A stretch of DNA of 32,505 bases from Xylanibacillus composti (lineage in GTDB: Bacteria; Bacillota; Bacilli; Paenibacillales; K13): NCBI RefSeq assembly GCF_018403685.1, contig NZ_BOVK01000082.1:1-32505 (forward strand), in the 5' to 3' direction. Below the pieces are notes generated by a model. It was not told where the DNA came from and ran no database searches. It saw nothing but the letters and a program-made list of their open reading frames with translations. Within the stretch, counting starts at the first letter, position 1. Each line of letters starts with the position of its first letter. Shown here in pieces: positions 24,270 through 32,505 of the stretch. Made by a program: the position numbers and the translations under genes.

Positions 24270-26981
24270 TTATCCCTCTATGGCTTCGGCCAGACGGTGA
24301 AGAATCGATGCGGCCTCGGCCCGGCTGATGTGAGCCTCCGGATCGAAATAATTGCCGGATTTGCCGACCATGAGGCCCATGTGATAAAGGAGCTGCACGG
24401 CCGGTTTCGCTGCGGCGGCTATCGCCGCATCGTCTGCGTAAATATGCCCGCCTTCGCCTGCGGACACCCCAACAAGGTTCAGGTACTTCTCCAGGATTAC
24501 CGCCATGTCCTGCCTGCTCAGCAGTTCGTCAGCATGGAAGCCCGCTTCCGCCAATCCGTTCTCCTCCGCCCAACGGCCTACCTGCTCATATTCGCCAGCA
24601 TTCGCATGAGTCTGAGCATGCAGGAGGAACAGCATGGAGAGAAACTGTTGCCGCGTGACTGCTGTCCCCGGACCAAAGGTTGTCTCGCTGCTGCCGCCGA
24701 TCAGCCTGTTGACGCTGACATGCGCCACATCGGGATAGAACCAGTCATCCGTCGATACGTCGCTGTACGGGTTCTCCCAATTCGCGAGCAAATAGCCTAG
24801 AGGGTCCATAACTGCATAATAGGCTTCCTTCGTTGCGAAGGTTCTGTCGAAGAGCAGCGGACTTCCTTGAGCGCGCCAGCTCTGGGAATCTGCCTTGCCC
24901 CAGAAGGTTATGCGCTCGATGCTGTCTGCATGCTTCTTATAAATAAGGAACAGCTCCGCATACAGCTTGGCTTGTTCTATCTCCTTGTCCTTCGTAAAGG
25001 GGGCAGCGTTCTGGGATGGGATATCCAGCTCGGTGACGCTGATCTTCACGCCTGCCTCTGCAAAGCGTACGATGGATGCCTCCACATCTGCCGGATTCAA
25101 GGTTTCAATCCAGTAGTGTGCCTGCATCCCGATGCCCTCCACTAACGGACGCCCCGGCTCGGTATTGCGCTCATCCGATTTCCACTTCTCGTTAAGCTCT
25201 TCGGCCATCAGGGCCATCGCTTCCCGCTTCCAGGCTTCGGTTTCATTGTAGTCGTTATAATACAGCACTGCATCTGGATCAACAAGACGCGCCAGCACGA
25301 ATGCGTCATAGATGTAGTCGGCGCCGCTTTCGCCCTTGCTCCGATCCGCACCATTCTCATACGCCTGATACCAAGGAGACTGGGTACGCAGCACAGCGGT
25401 CCAGTCCGTCGGTATGCCTGAGCCGCCGTCAAAGGCCTCATTCACCACATCCCAGGATGCAAGCTTGCCCTTGAAATGCCCGGCGACATTACGGATATAC
25501 GCCTCCATATTGGCCTTCGCCTCTGCTCGAGTGAGCGGATTGCCGTCCGCATCAGCAGTCAGCCAAGGAGCCGATTGGGCATGCCAGATTAGGGTATGGC
25601 CGTGTACCTGGATGTTATGCTGCTCCGCCCATTCGATCAGCGTGTCGGCATTGGTAAAGTTGTACACGCCTTGTTCCGGGCTCAAGTATTGCGGCTTCAT
25701 GTCATTCTCGGCAGTCATGAAGTTGTAGTGATGGGTATACATAGCCGTAGTATCGGCATTCGCTGTCTCGTTGCTGCTCATGACGTTGCCGATGAGGAAG
25801 TTATGCTTGTACGTATCCGCCAGGGAAGCGATGCCCAAATCCCATTCGGGAACAACGACTTCCTGCAGATCGCCGACCTGGCTGATCACAATATTGTCCA
25901 GGTACCACACATCTGCGTGATTAGGCGCATCGTTCGTGACCAATCGGAAATCGAGCGTGTTGAGCGGCGTCTCCATCAACGGCGTCTGCACATTGACCTC
26001 TTTCCATTCTCCGATGGGCAAAGTCCCGACATTGCTCGGCAGCTTGAAAATGCTCTGAGCGTATTCTCCATTGATGACCACGCCAGGCCCTGTGAGGGTA
26101 TCCTTGCCTTCGTTGCCCGAAGCTGGGGCGTAGAACCACACAGAAATCTGATAGACCCCGCCCGCCGGCAAAGGCTCGCTGAACGTCAGCCGAACCGCAT
26201 TATCAGCGCTCGTATAGCTTTCGCCGTCGATATGAGTTACCCTCAGTGCGGCATGATCGTCCTTGCCGGCGCCATCTTCGTCTATCCATTCAATATTTGA
26301 AGCTTTCTCTACAGTGAAGAGGCTCTCTTGCGACGCCGGATCATCGAAGGTGAAAGCCAGCAGCTCTTTCAACTCTTTTGGCTCCTGTTCCTGAACAGGT
26401 TCAGGCTGAGCCGTGACCTCCAGCTTCACCTCATCCAGATAGAAGGTGAGCTCTGGAATTTGATCGTCATTGTGGAAGACGATAGCGGAGACAGACTGGT
26501 GATCTGCCGGTACGGCGAATTCCAGAACCACGTCAGTCCACTGCCCTGCCGCCATGTTCACCTTGACGCTGCCGACGCTGCCGTATGTATTGCCGCCGCC
26601 GGCATCCTTCGTTTCCACCCGGACACCCAATGTCGCGTCCTTGGCACTTAACGCCTTGGCCGTCAGCTTATAGGAGCCGCCCGGGAGCATCGGCGTGTCC
26701 AGCGTTTCATTGCGAAGCGCCACGCCGCTATAGTTGTTCTCCGCGGTCGGAGCAACGCTCAGACTGCCGACGCCTGCCGCAGCCTGGTCTTCCGACAAGC
26801 CTACGGTTGCATCGCCGTTCTGCTGAAGCGTGTTCGCGGCTTCAAAGCCTTCGGCATAAAGGACAGCGTCATCCTCCTCTGCGGCTGCATGGACTACTGG
26901 GACAGTCAAGCAGATGGAAAGAATCATCATGATGACAACTAGACGAGCAAGGCTCGACTTCCCGCGATAAGAAATACTCAT
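24270..26981 (-). CDS. SLH-anchored GH10 endo-1,4-beta-xylanase
   Basis: A 903-residue secreted enzyme. Residues 1-34 are a signal peptide (LARLVVIMMILSICLTVPVV). About 38-195 and 205-370 are two carbohydrate-binding, CBM22-like beta-sandwiches. About 375-715 is a GH10 barrel: FLIGNVMSSNETANAD, HYNFMTAENDMKPQYLSPEQ, HGHTLIWHAQSAPWL, the acid/base Glu515 in SWDVVNEAF, and the nucleophile Glu651 in ISVTELDIPSQ. About 737-903 are three SLH motifs (YSDVSTDDWFYPDVAHVSVN ... SRAEAASILHRLAE). It would hydrolyse xylan while bound to the cell wall. GGGGAGG (26998-26992) lies 10 nt before the ATG. A cre site in the leader suggests glucose repression. It is monocistronic, and all key catalytic residues are present. 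Confidence 0.95.
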   Translation of the reverse strand: MSISYRGKSSLARLVVIMMILSICLTVPVVHAAAEEDDAVLYAEGFEAANTLQQNGDATVGLSEDQAAAGVGSLSVAPTAENNYSGVALRNETLDTPMLPGGSYKLTAKALSAKDATLGVRVETKDAGGGNTYGSVGSVKVNMAAGQWTDVVLEFAVPADHQSVSAIVFHNDDQIPELTFYLDEVKLEVTAQPEPVQEQEPKELKELLAFTFDDPASQESLFTVEKASNIEWIDEDGAGKDDHAALRVTHIDGESYTSADNAVRLTFSEPLPAGGVYQISVWFYAPASGNEGKDTLTGPGVVINGEYAQSIFKLPSNVGTLPIGEWKEVNVQTPLMETPLNTLDFRLVTNDAPNHADVWYLDNIVISQVGDLQEVVVPEWDLGIASLADTYKHNFLIGNVMSSNETANADTTAMYTHHYNFMTAENDMKPQYLSPEQGVYNFTNADTLIEWAEQHNIQVHGHTLIWHAQSAPWLTADADGNPLTRAEAKANMEAYIRNVAGHFKGKLASWDVVNEAFDGGSGIPTDWTAVLRTQSPWYQAYENGADRSKGESGADYIYDAFVLARLVDPDAVLYYNDYNETEAWKREAMALMAEELNEKWKSDERNTEPGRPLVEGIGMQAHYWIETLNPADVEASIVRFAEAGVKISVTELDIPSQNAAPFTKDKEIEQAKLYAELFLIYKKHADSIERITFWGKADSQSWRAQGSPLLFDRTFATKEAYYAVMDPLGYLLANWENPYSDVSTDDWFYPDVAHVSVNRLIGGSSETTFGPGTAVTRQQFLSMLFLLHAQTHANAGEYEQVGRWAEENGLAEAGFHADELLSRQDMAVILEKYLNLVGVSAGEGGHIYADDAAIAAAAKPAVQLLYHMGLMVGKSGNYFDPEAHISRAEAASILHRLAEAIEG

Positions 26982-27008
26982 TCGTTCAATGCCTCCCCTA
27001 CTATTTTA

Positions 27009-27022
27009 GTTAAGCGCTTACA
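27009..27022 (-). promoter_or_regulatory. CcpA-type cre site in the xylanase leader
   Basis: On the minus strand it reads TGTAAGCGCTTAAC, with the perfect core TAAGCGCTTA. The cre consensus is TGWAANCGNTNWCA; the only departure is near the last bases. It ends 28 nt before the ATG at 26981, so it probably acts as a roadblock or overlaps the promoter. Confidence 0.8.
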
Positions 27023-27203
27023 AAAATCCTCAAGCCCTTTCGTTAGTGCCTCCAAATTGTAGCACAACCGCCGCTTCCTTATTACCCGCTAAACCTTTTC
27101 TTATCCTTTGAAAATTAAACTTCTTGGACAACAAGCCCCCCATTTCATGCGCTTTGACGCAGACAACTCCTCATCGCTGCCAATCCAGGACCGGAGCAAA
27201 GCG

Positions 27204-27235
27204 CCTTGTGTCATCTTGTCCTTGTGTCATCTTGT
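27204..27235. repeat. 16-bp perfect tandem repeat
   Basis: CCTTGTGTCATCTTGT occurs twice back to back. No function is evident. Confidence 0.9.
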
Positions 27236-27248
27236 GTATAAAAACAGT

Positions 27249-27282
27249 AAGAGCCTTCCATCCTTTGTGGACGAAGGCTCTT
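27249..27282 (-). terminator. Probable terminator of the TetR-MFS-ABC operon
   Basis: A 10-bp stem, AAGAGCCTTC (27249-27258) with GAAGGCTCTT (27273-27282), 14-nt loop. On the minus strand it lies about 105 nt past the stop at 27388 and is followed by ACTGTTTTTA, a displaced T run. Confidence 0.7.
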
Positions 27283-27387
27283 TGTGCTATTGTCGCCAGT
27301 TTATTGAGGGAAATCCGCGGCATCAACCTTCAAAGGCAATGCGCCTGCGCGATTCAAGGGATCAATCCCATTTAATCGCATTCTTCT

Positions 27388-28146
27388 TCAGATACCTATT
27401 TCCCGCATTTTCTCCGTAACGGCCTCGACTCTGCCATCCAAATCTGCTCCGCCAAGCCTCGGAAGCTTCAGCTCGCTCACGATTTGGCCGTCGCGCATAA
27501 ATACGATTCGCTCCGTCCGCGCCGCCACCTGCGCGTCATGCGTGACCAGCATTACCGCAGTCCCGTCCGCATTAATCTCGGTCAACAGGTCCATAATCTC
27601 CTGCCCGGATTTGGAATTGAGCGCGCCTGTAGGCTCATCGCCGAATATTATTTTCGGGCTGTTCATCAACGCGCGGCAGATTCCGGCACGCTGCAGCTGT
27701 CCGCCTGAGACTTGGGTAATGTCGCGCTTCTCCAGCTCCGCAATGCCTGTCCGTGCCATCAGCATCCTGGCCTTCTTCGTAATCTGGGCGGCGTTTTTTC
27801 GGTTGTCGCGCATCGACGGCAGCACGATGTTGTCGAGGATGTTCAGATTTCTCAGCAAGGTCGGCTGCTGAAAGACAAACCCCATTTGCCTTCTGCGCAT
27901 GTCGGCAAGCTCCTTCTCGCCAAGCTCCGACAGATCCTTGCCGTCAAAGACGACCTTGCCGCCGTCCACGTTGTCCGTTCCGCTCAGCGCAAACAGCAGC
28001 GTCGATTTCCCCGAGCCTGAGGGGCCCATCACTGCAACGAACTCGCCCTCGTTGATGTCCACGGTCACGCCATCGAGCACCCTGCGCCGCTCAGCGCCCT
28101 CGCCAAACGTCTTTACGATATGTTCGCCGGAGATTATTTTCTTCAT
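27388..28146 (-). CDS. ABC transporter ATP-binding protein, MacB/LolD-like
   Basis: A 252-residue nucleotide-binding subunit. Walker A is GPSGSGKST (residues about 41-49), the Q-loop is in MGFVFQQPTLLRNLNI, the signature is VSGGQLQRAGICRAL, Walker B is KIIFGDEPTGALNS, and the switch His is in VMLVTHDAQVAA. The GDEPTGALNS form is typical of the MacB/LolD/BceA branch that works with FtsX-like permeases. The start at 28146 lies 4 nt after the permease stop, with GGAG upstream. It is last in the operon. Substrate unknown; export of, or resistance to, an amphipathic compound is plausible for this class. Confidence 0.94.
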   Translation of the reverse strand: MKKIISGEHIVKTFGEGAERRRVLDGVTVDINEGEFVAVMGPSGSGKSTLLFALSGTDNVDGGKVVFDGKDLSELGEKELADMRRRQMGFVFQQPTLLRNLNILDNIVLPSMRDNRKNAAQITKKARMLMARTGIAELEKRDITQVSGGQLQRAGICRALMNSPKIIFGDEPTGALNSKSGQEIMDLLTEINADGTAVMLVTHDAQVAARTERIVFMRDGQIVSELKLPRLGGADLDGRVEAVTEKMREIGI

Positions 28147-28150
28147 ATGT

Positions 28151-30469
28151 CTACTCCTTTATATTCTCGGAAATTTGGACTCGTCCCGCGCCCGCTATGC
28201 CGATCATCGTGGCAGCCAGCACCGCTCCTGCCATCATCAGCGGACTGAGCACATATGCCGAAAGCGGGTTGACCGCAAATTGAAATGTTGACGCTCCCCA
28301 CGCGGAAATGACCGCCCCCGCAAGCAGTTCTCCAAGCGTGTTGGCCAGCAGCGTGCCGACAACAATGCTGACAACCAGCACGAACGCTGAACGCGCAGCA
28401 TACTGCGCCGCAATATCAGAGCGGGTAAAGCCGAGCGCTTTCATGACGGCTATCGCATATCTATCCCTTGCAATCAGCAGCCTCATAAACAGCAGCGTCA
28501 CCAGAGCAGCTATCGCGAGCGCAATGACAATCGCCGCATAAGCGGCCGTCTTGACGGAGCTGATCGTCGAGCCGAATGTCTGCGCAACGTATTCGTCAAT
28601 GTCTGAAACCTTGGCGAACGCAAACCTGTCCGCATATTCTGAAACCTTCTGGCCGACAAGGGATCGATCCGCCAGCTCCACGCAGACCATGCTCCACATT
28701 ACCGCCGCCGAGTGGTCGGCGAATACAGCCTTTGCTGTTTTGCCGCCGTTCGTAATATCGGCGTAAATGCCGCTCACCTTGAGCGCTCTCTCCCTCCCTG
28801 CTATCACCAGCGTCATCCCATCGCCGACCTGCTTGCCCAGCTCATCGGCGTTGATCGCCGAAAGCGCAATTTCATCTTCTGCCTCGGGCGCTCTGCCCGC
28901 TGAATAGGCAATGGGAAATGTCGCATGGTCGCCAAGCTCAATCTTGATATTTTCCTGCGTGCCGCCTTCTGTCTTTACTTGAAATGTCTTGGTTGTCAGT
29001 ACCGCATATCTGGAAATATCGCCGTCGCGGCTCAGCGCCTCTATGATTTCATCCGTTTTTTCCGAAATATGATCCGTCTGCTGAATGTCCATGCGCATAT
29101 CGTAGCTGCCGATCCCCATATATTGAATAAAGCTGCTTGAGGATATCGTGTTGTGCAAGTTTTGCGGCACCGCCATGATGAAGGCACACATCACCAGCAC
29201 CGCAAGCATCGTCGCGTAAAGTCTTTTTCTCGCCAGAACATCCTGGATGCCTAGGAACGCATTCACGCTGAACAGCCTGTTCCCGCTCAGGCTCCAGCGC
29301 CTTCCGGCAACATGGCTCTCCTGTGCAGCGCCGAAGCGTATAGCCTTCGCGGCGGATATATGCCTGAAGCGATTCAGCACTCTGCTCACATAGGCCATGA
29401 TAGCCAGAAATACGAGCAGTATGCCTGCGAGCCCGAACAGCAATGGGGAAGCAGAATGTTCGCCCTCCCCCATATAGAGCCGAATATTGGCAAGAAGCAT
29501 GCCCTGGAACACGAACGCAAGCGCAAAGCCGAGCATGCAGCCTGCCGTTGCAATCGCCGCGTACTTGGCCATGTATATCTTCTTGATGTCCGAGACACGC
29601 AGCCCGATTGCCTTCAAGACGCCAATTTCGCGGTAGTCTTCCTCGATTTTCGCAAGGAGCGTAAAACGAATGCACAGCAGGGAGATGGTCACAACCAGCA
29701 TGCTGACCAAAAGAATGAGTCCGATCATCATCCCGTCGGAAAGTGCATTCACCATTTGGAACAGCGGATAGGTAACCGTTGGCCCGTTCGCCTCCAGTCC
29801 TGCGGAGGCATAAGCCGTTTCAAACGCGCCAAGCTGCGACAAATCCTTCAGCCTGAACGCAATCAGATACTCCACACTGCCCATGCTTCTGATTGCCTCG
29901 TAATCCTGCTGGCTAACCAGAAATCTCTTGGAGGCGGAAAGCGTGGCATTCATTTGCGAATCGCGCAAAAATCCGGCAACGGCAAATTCCTTCCCGCTTA
30001 TGACGGCCTTGTCACCGATCTTGGCGAAGTCGTCCTTCATATAAGTGATCGGAACATACAGCTCCCCGGGGGATGCTTGAATGATGTTGCCGTCCAGATC
30101 CAGCAAGAAATCGAATTTCTCGCTCTGTATGCTGAACCCGTTGTCCTGAACGCTGGCTGCGAGCGATTGCTCGCCCAGTTTAATCTGTGTGCCGTCTATA
30201 TTGAGAAATTCAAGCACCTGAAAGTCTTCGACAAGATCATGCTGTTCCGCGAAGGCTGCAAGCCGCTCCCTGTCCAGCTCGCCCGCATGCATCTGCATAA
30301 AGTGCGGCGTCTTCGCCGTCGTCATAAGCGTATCCAGCGCGCCTGCAAGATGAACGGCGAGTACCGCCGCGAGCGAAACAAGCATGCCGGCGGCAGCGAC
30401 AAACATCATAGTTGTCCATGTAGTGGCTTTGCTCTTGGCCACATCATTGCGGATTATTCTGAAGTACAT
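28151..30469 (-). CDS. FtsX-like ABC transporter permease
   Basis: A 772-residue protein with about eight membrane segments: one near 17-45, three at about 238-268, 300-325 and 345-365, one near 415-437, and three at about 640-668, 690-722 and 735-758. This is the duplicated FtsX-domain layout, with a large extracellular domain between segments 1 and 2 and another between 5 and 6. Family-typical blocks are EIGVLKAIGLRVSDIKKIY and IAVMKALGFTRSDIAAQYAA, the coupling helices that touch the ATPase. The ATG at 30469 overlaps the end of the MFS gene by 16 nt, and AGAGGTGG lies just upstream inside that gene. It pairs with the downstream ATPase. The substrate is unknown. Confidence 0.9.
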   Translation of the reverse strand: MYFRIIRNDVAKSKATTWTTMMFVAAAGMLVSLAAVLAVHLAGALDTLMTTAKTPHFMQMHAGELDRERLAAFAEQHDLVEDFQVLEFLNIDGTQIKLGEQSLAASVQDNGFSIQSEKFDFLLDLDGNIIQASPGELYVPITYMKDDFAKIGDKAVISGKEFAVAGFLRDSQMNATLSASKRFLVSQQDYEAIRSMGSVEYLIAFRLKDLSQLGAFETAYASAGLEANGPTVTYPLFQMVNALSDGMMIGLILLVSMLVVTISLLCIRFTLLAKIEEDYREIGVLKAIGLRVSDIKKIYMAKYAAIATAGCMLGFALAFVFQGMLLANIRLYMGEGEHSASPLLFGLAGILLVFLAIMAYVSRVLNRFRHISAAKAIRFGAAQESHVAGRRWSLSGNRLFSVNAFLGIQDVLARKRLYATMLAVLVMCAFIMAVPQNLHNTISSSSFIQYMGIGSYDMRMDIQQTDHISEKTDEIIEALSRDGDISRYAVLTTKTFQVKTEGGTQENIKIELGDHATFPIAYSAGRAPEAEDEIALSAINADELGKQVGDGMTLVIAGRERALKVSGIYADITNGGKTAKAVFADHSAAVMWSMVCVELADRSLVGQKVSEYADRFAFAKVSDIDEYVAQTFGSTISSVKTAAYAAIVIALAIAALVTLLFMRLLIARDRYAIAVMKALGFTRSDIAAQYAARSAFVLVVSIVVGTLLANTLGELLAGAVISAWGASTFQFAVNPLSAYVLSPLMMAGAVLAATMIGIAGAGRVQISENIKE

Positions 30470-31755
30470 AGGCCACCTCTACCTTCCAGCTGTCTGATTG
30501 ACTTGATACGATACAGCACTGCCGCCGCCGCGCACAGCAGCAAGCCCTGGGTCACAATGAGCAGCCCCGTTCCCCGACCGCTGCCCGTGCCGATAAGCTT
30601 GCCTACATGGTCGGCAAGCAGCCCGCCGTCAAGCAGCAAAGGGGTGAACACGTAATCGGCCAATACGCCCGAAAGCGCGTAAGCGACCACATAGCCAAGC
30701 TGGGAGATCAGACTGATCAACCCCCACGCCCTGCCTTGCACGGCATTGTCGATATTGGTTCGGATCAAATAATCCAGGCTTGTATTGGCGAACGGGAGCA
30801 TGGCGAAGAACAGGAACCCCGAAACGCAGATCAACACAATATTTTCGCGCAGCCCGAACGCGGCCATGCACAATCCGGCGCCGAACAGCGCCATCGAGAG
30901 CATGCCCACATAGCCCCGCTTGATCGGAAACAGGCCTATCAGCACACTGGTCACAAGCATTCCCGAAGCGCAGATGGTGGCAGCTGTCCCCACTACGGAG
31001 CTGTCCGCAAAAGCCAGAATCATCGGCGTGGAAAGCGTCTGGATGAAGCCGACAAAAAAGACGATGACCGAAGTCATAATCACCAGAACAAGCACGCCCC
31101 TGTTGCCGGTAACGGCGCCCCAGCCTTCTCTGAAGTCGCGTATGAACGACTCGGACTGCCCGGCTTGCTTGGAAGCAATGCCTTGGCGCACAACCAGTAT
31201 GCAAAGAGCAGTAACAAAAAAAGTGCAGATGTCGATGACCAACAGCAGCTTCATATCCGAAACGGCGAGCAGAAATCCCGCAATAACGGGCGAAATCAGA
31301 TATTTGGCCGAGCTTGCCGCCTGCACAAGACCGCTTGCCTTCGCGTACTGCTCCTCGGTCAGCAAATCTGTGACTGTCGCTTTGTAAGCGGGGCTCATTA
31401 AGGATGAAAATATTGAGCTTATGGCAACCCCGACGCAGATCTGCCACAAGTGCGCCTCGCCTTGAAGCATGATGCATAGCAGGATGAACGCTATGCCTAC
31501 TGCGGACAGACTATCCCCCGCCAGCATAAGAAGCCTGCGGTCATAGCGGTCCGCAAGCACTCCAGCAATCGGAGTCAGCAGGAGCGAGGGCAAGAATGCA
31601 AGCAAGGTGACAAGCGCCAAGGCCGATGCCATCCCCGTCTGCTGAAAGACGTAAATGCCCAAGCCGAATGAAGTGAGCCCGCTTCCTACCGCCGACACAA
31701 ATTCTCCCGACCACAGCACAAGAAATTTCCCGAACGATTTGTCTGACTTATTCAT
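30454..31755 (-). CDS. MFS transporter, EntS/MFS_3-like exporter
   Basis: A 433-residue protein with about 12 membrane segments. The first loop carries the MFS motif in GVLADRYDRRLLMLAGDSLS, and family blocks include FGKFLVLWSGEFVSAVGSGL, LMSPAYKATVTDLLTEEQYA and NTSLDYLIRTNIDNAVQGRA. These match the MFS_3 group of drug or siderophore exporters. I place the start at ATG 31755, with GGAAGG upstream, not at the in-frame TTG at 31779. It overlaps the TetR gene end by 8 nt and the permease start by 16 nt, so all are translated from one message. The substrate is unknown. Confidence 0.9.
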   Translation of the reverse strand: MNKSDKSFGKFLVLWSGEFVSAVGSGLTSFGLGIYVFQQTGMASALALVTLLAFLPSLLLTPIAGVLADRYDRRLLMLAGDSLSAVGIAFILLCIMLQGEAHLWQICVGVAISSIFSSLMSPAYKATVTDLLTEEQYAKASGLVQAASSAKYLISPVIAGFLLAVSDMKLLLVIDICTFFVTALCILVVRQGIASKQAGQSESFIRDFREGWGAVTGNRGVLVLVIMTSVIVFFVGFIQTLSTPMILAFADSSVVGTAATICASGMLVTSVLIGLFPIKRGYVGMLSMALFGAGLCMAAFGLRENIVLICVSGFLFFAMLPFANTSLDYLIRTNIDNAVQGRAWGLISLISQLGYVVAYALSGVLADYVFTPLLLDGGLLADHVGKLIGTGSGRGTGLLIVTQGLLLCAAAAVLYRIKSIRQLEGRGGLCTSE

Positions 31756-32398
31756 CGTTGTCTTGCCTTCCGCCAGCAAACACCTGCATCACAGACATCA
31801 TGCTTCCGCTTTCAGCGCCGAGCATCCTTTCTGTATGAAATATAAACGCCTGCATGCGCGTCGCACGTTCCTCGTCCGTCATGGGCACCACATCGTCATC
31901 ATCGAACACGGTATTCGCATAAATCAACGCCATTTCCATCGCTTCATACGGGAACGGGGTACTGAATAGACCCTGCTCTATGCCCTCGCGGATAAGTTCC
32001 GCTAGAATCGGCGTCACGCCGCCCACCATGACCCTTTGAATCTTCTGATGCATGAGCGCGTTCTGCGGCTTGTGAATATGCTCCATAATTTCCTCGCTGC
32101 TTCCCCCGCTCAAGTTCAAAGCCATCACAACACGGATGATGCGCTCGATTACGGGAATGGTTTTGTCTGCAGCAATGCGCCGTCCCGCGCTTAACAGACG
32201 AACGCTGTAACGCTCAATCAGCGCGTCCATGATATCCTCCTTCGATTTGAAGTGATGATACAACGTTCCCCGCGCAATCCCGACCTTATCGAGAATATCG
32301 TTCGTGCTTGTGCCGTCAAAGCCTTTTTGGCCGAAAAGCTCATCCGCCGCGTCCAGAATTTCATTCCTACGCTCCTCGGCCGTTTTCACAACTCTCAT
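31748..32398 (-). CDS. TetR-family transcriptional regulator
   Basis: A 216-residue protein. The N-terminal helix-turn-helix runs ILDAADELFGQKGFDGTSTN, DILDKVGIARGTLYHHFKSK, EDIMDALIERY, a textbook TetR domain. The C-terminal ligand domain is unassigned, with a Met-rich, acidic segment (VFDDDDVVPMTDEERATRMQ). ATG 32398 is chosen over GTG 32404 because AGGAGG lies 7 nt upstream of it. It is first in the TetR-MFS-ABC operon, and a palindrome at its promoter suggests autorepression relieved by the transported compound; this is inferred. Confidence 0.93.
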   Translation of the reverse strand: MRVVKTAEERRNEILDAADELFGQKGFDGTSTNDILDKVGIARGTLYHHFKSKEDIMDALIERYSVRLLSAGRRIAADKTIPVIERIIRVVMALNLSGGSSEEIMEHIHKPQNALMHQKIQRVMVGGVTPILAELIREGIEQGLFSTPFPYEAMEMALIYANTVFDDDDVVPMTDEERATRMQAFIFHTERMLGAESGSMMSVMQVFAGGRQDNDE

Positions 32399-32415
32399 GT
32401 TCACGCCTCCTATAG

Positions 32416-32466
32416 ACCGACTGTCTGTCGGTTAAATAGTAACACATTCTGCCTCTGGTTTGTCAA
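32416..32466 (-). promoter_or_regulatory. Promoter and TetR operator of the efflux operon
   Basis: ACCGAC-TGTCT-GTCGGT at 32416-32432 is a perfect 6-bp dyad with a 5-bp centre, the type bound by many TetR proteins. On the minus strand TTGACA (32466-32461) and TACTAT (32441-32436) are 19 nt apart, a somewhat long spacing. The operator lies just downstream of the -10, over the expected start. Confidence 0.75.
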
Positions 32467-32505
32467 GACGGCAAATTCGGGCACGACTGATCGAGTAGGA
32501 GGGGG

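Larger units (their letters stand above)
26982..27387. other. Intergenic region upstream of the xylanase
   Basis: It holds the cre site (27009-27022), a 16-bp tandem repeat (27204-27235) and a terminator (27249-27282). I see no convincing small gene in it. Confidence 0.6.

Noticed and set aside
29312-30655. Long plus-strand frame (447 codons) opposite the FtsX-like permease
   Set aside because: Composition is typical of an antisense shadow; the opposite strand encodes clear membrane segments and FtsX motifs.
1-32505. Insertion sequences, rRNA or tRNA genes
   Set aside because: I saw no transposase motif, terminal inverted repeats with target duplication, or recognisable structural RNA; a proper tRNA or RNA-family search was not possible here.

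Overview
The window looks like a chromosomal segment of a Paenibacillus-type Gram-positive (Firmicutes). The evidence is three large secreted proteins with S-layer homology (SLH) domains, two copper-amine-oxidase N-terminal-like proteins, a BlaI/M56 pair, a YtrA-type GntR-ABC operon, strong AGGAGG ribosome binding sites with some TTG starts, and a type I-C-like CRISPR repeat. This assignment rests on gene content only; no rRNA or tRNA gene was recognised.

Layout. 1-340 is the leader-distal end of a CRISPR array (32-bp repeats, 34-36-nt spacers); no cas gene lies inside the window. 404-1539 is a two-gene unit: a cytosolic-looking BtuF-like cobalamin-binding protein followed by a small cysteine-rich CWC protein. 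1810-5450 (minus) carries a secreted copper-amine-oxidase-N/beta-propeller protein and a pectate-lyase-like beta-helix protein, each its own unit. 5626-8972 (minus) is a five-gene operon: a YtrA-like GntR repressor, ABC ATPase, ABC permease, a membrane-anchored protein, and a very small protein resembling sigma-70 region 2. It is driven by a near-consensus promoter that holds two copies of a 22-bp operator. 9140-13519 (minus) is a giant SLH protein, divergent from a MalT/LAL-type LuxR regulator (13790-16375, plus). 16499-19738 (minus) is a second SLH protein with a putative caspase-like His/Cys protease domain. 20058-21290 (plus) is a SstT-type Na+/serine-threonine symporter.

21425-23767 (plus) is a BlaI repressor, an M56 (BlaR1-like) membrane metallopeptidase lacking a beta-lactam sensor, and a secreted copper-amine-oxidase-N protein. 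The operon is controlled by a near-perfect promoter with two palindromic operators. The convergent gap 23830-24269 holds four diverged 22-bp palindromes at an exact 52-bp period. 24270-26981 (minus) is an SLH-anchored GH10 xylanase with a CcpA-type cre site. 27388-32398 (minus) is a TetR-MFS-ABC permease-ABC ATPase operon with overlapping genes and a palindromic TetR operator.

How they fit together. Most of the region encodes cell-surface enzymes and envelope-related transport and sensing. Three separate repressor circuits (GntR, BlaI, TetR) each carry a visible operator over their own promoter, so each is probably autoregulated. The items most worth a second look are the 52-bp periodic palindrome array, the SLH/caspase-like protein, and the region-2-only sigma-like protein in the GntR-ABC operon.
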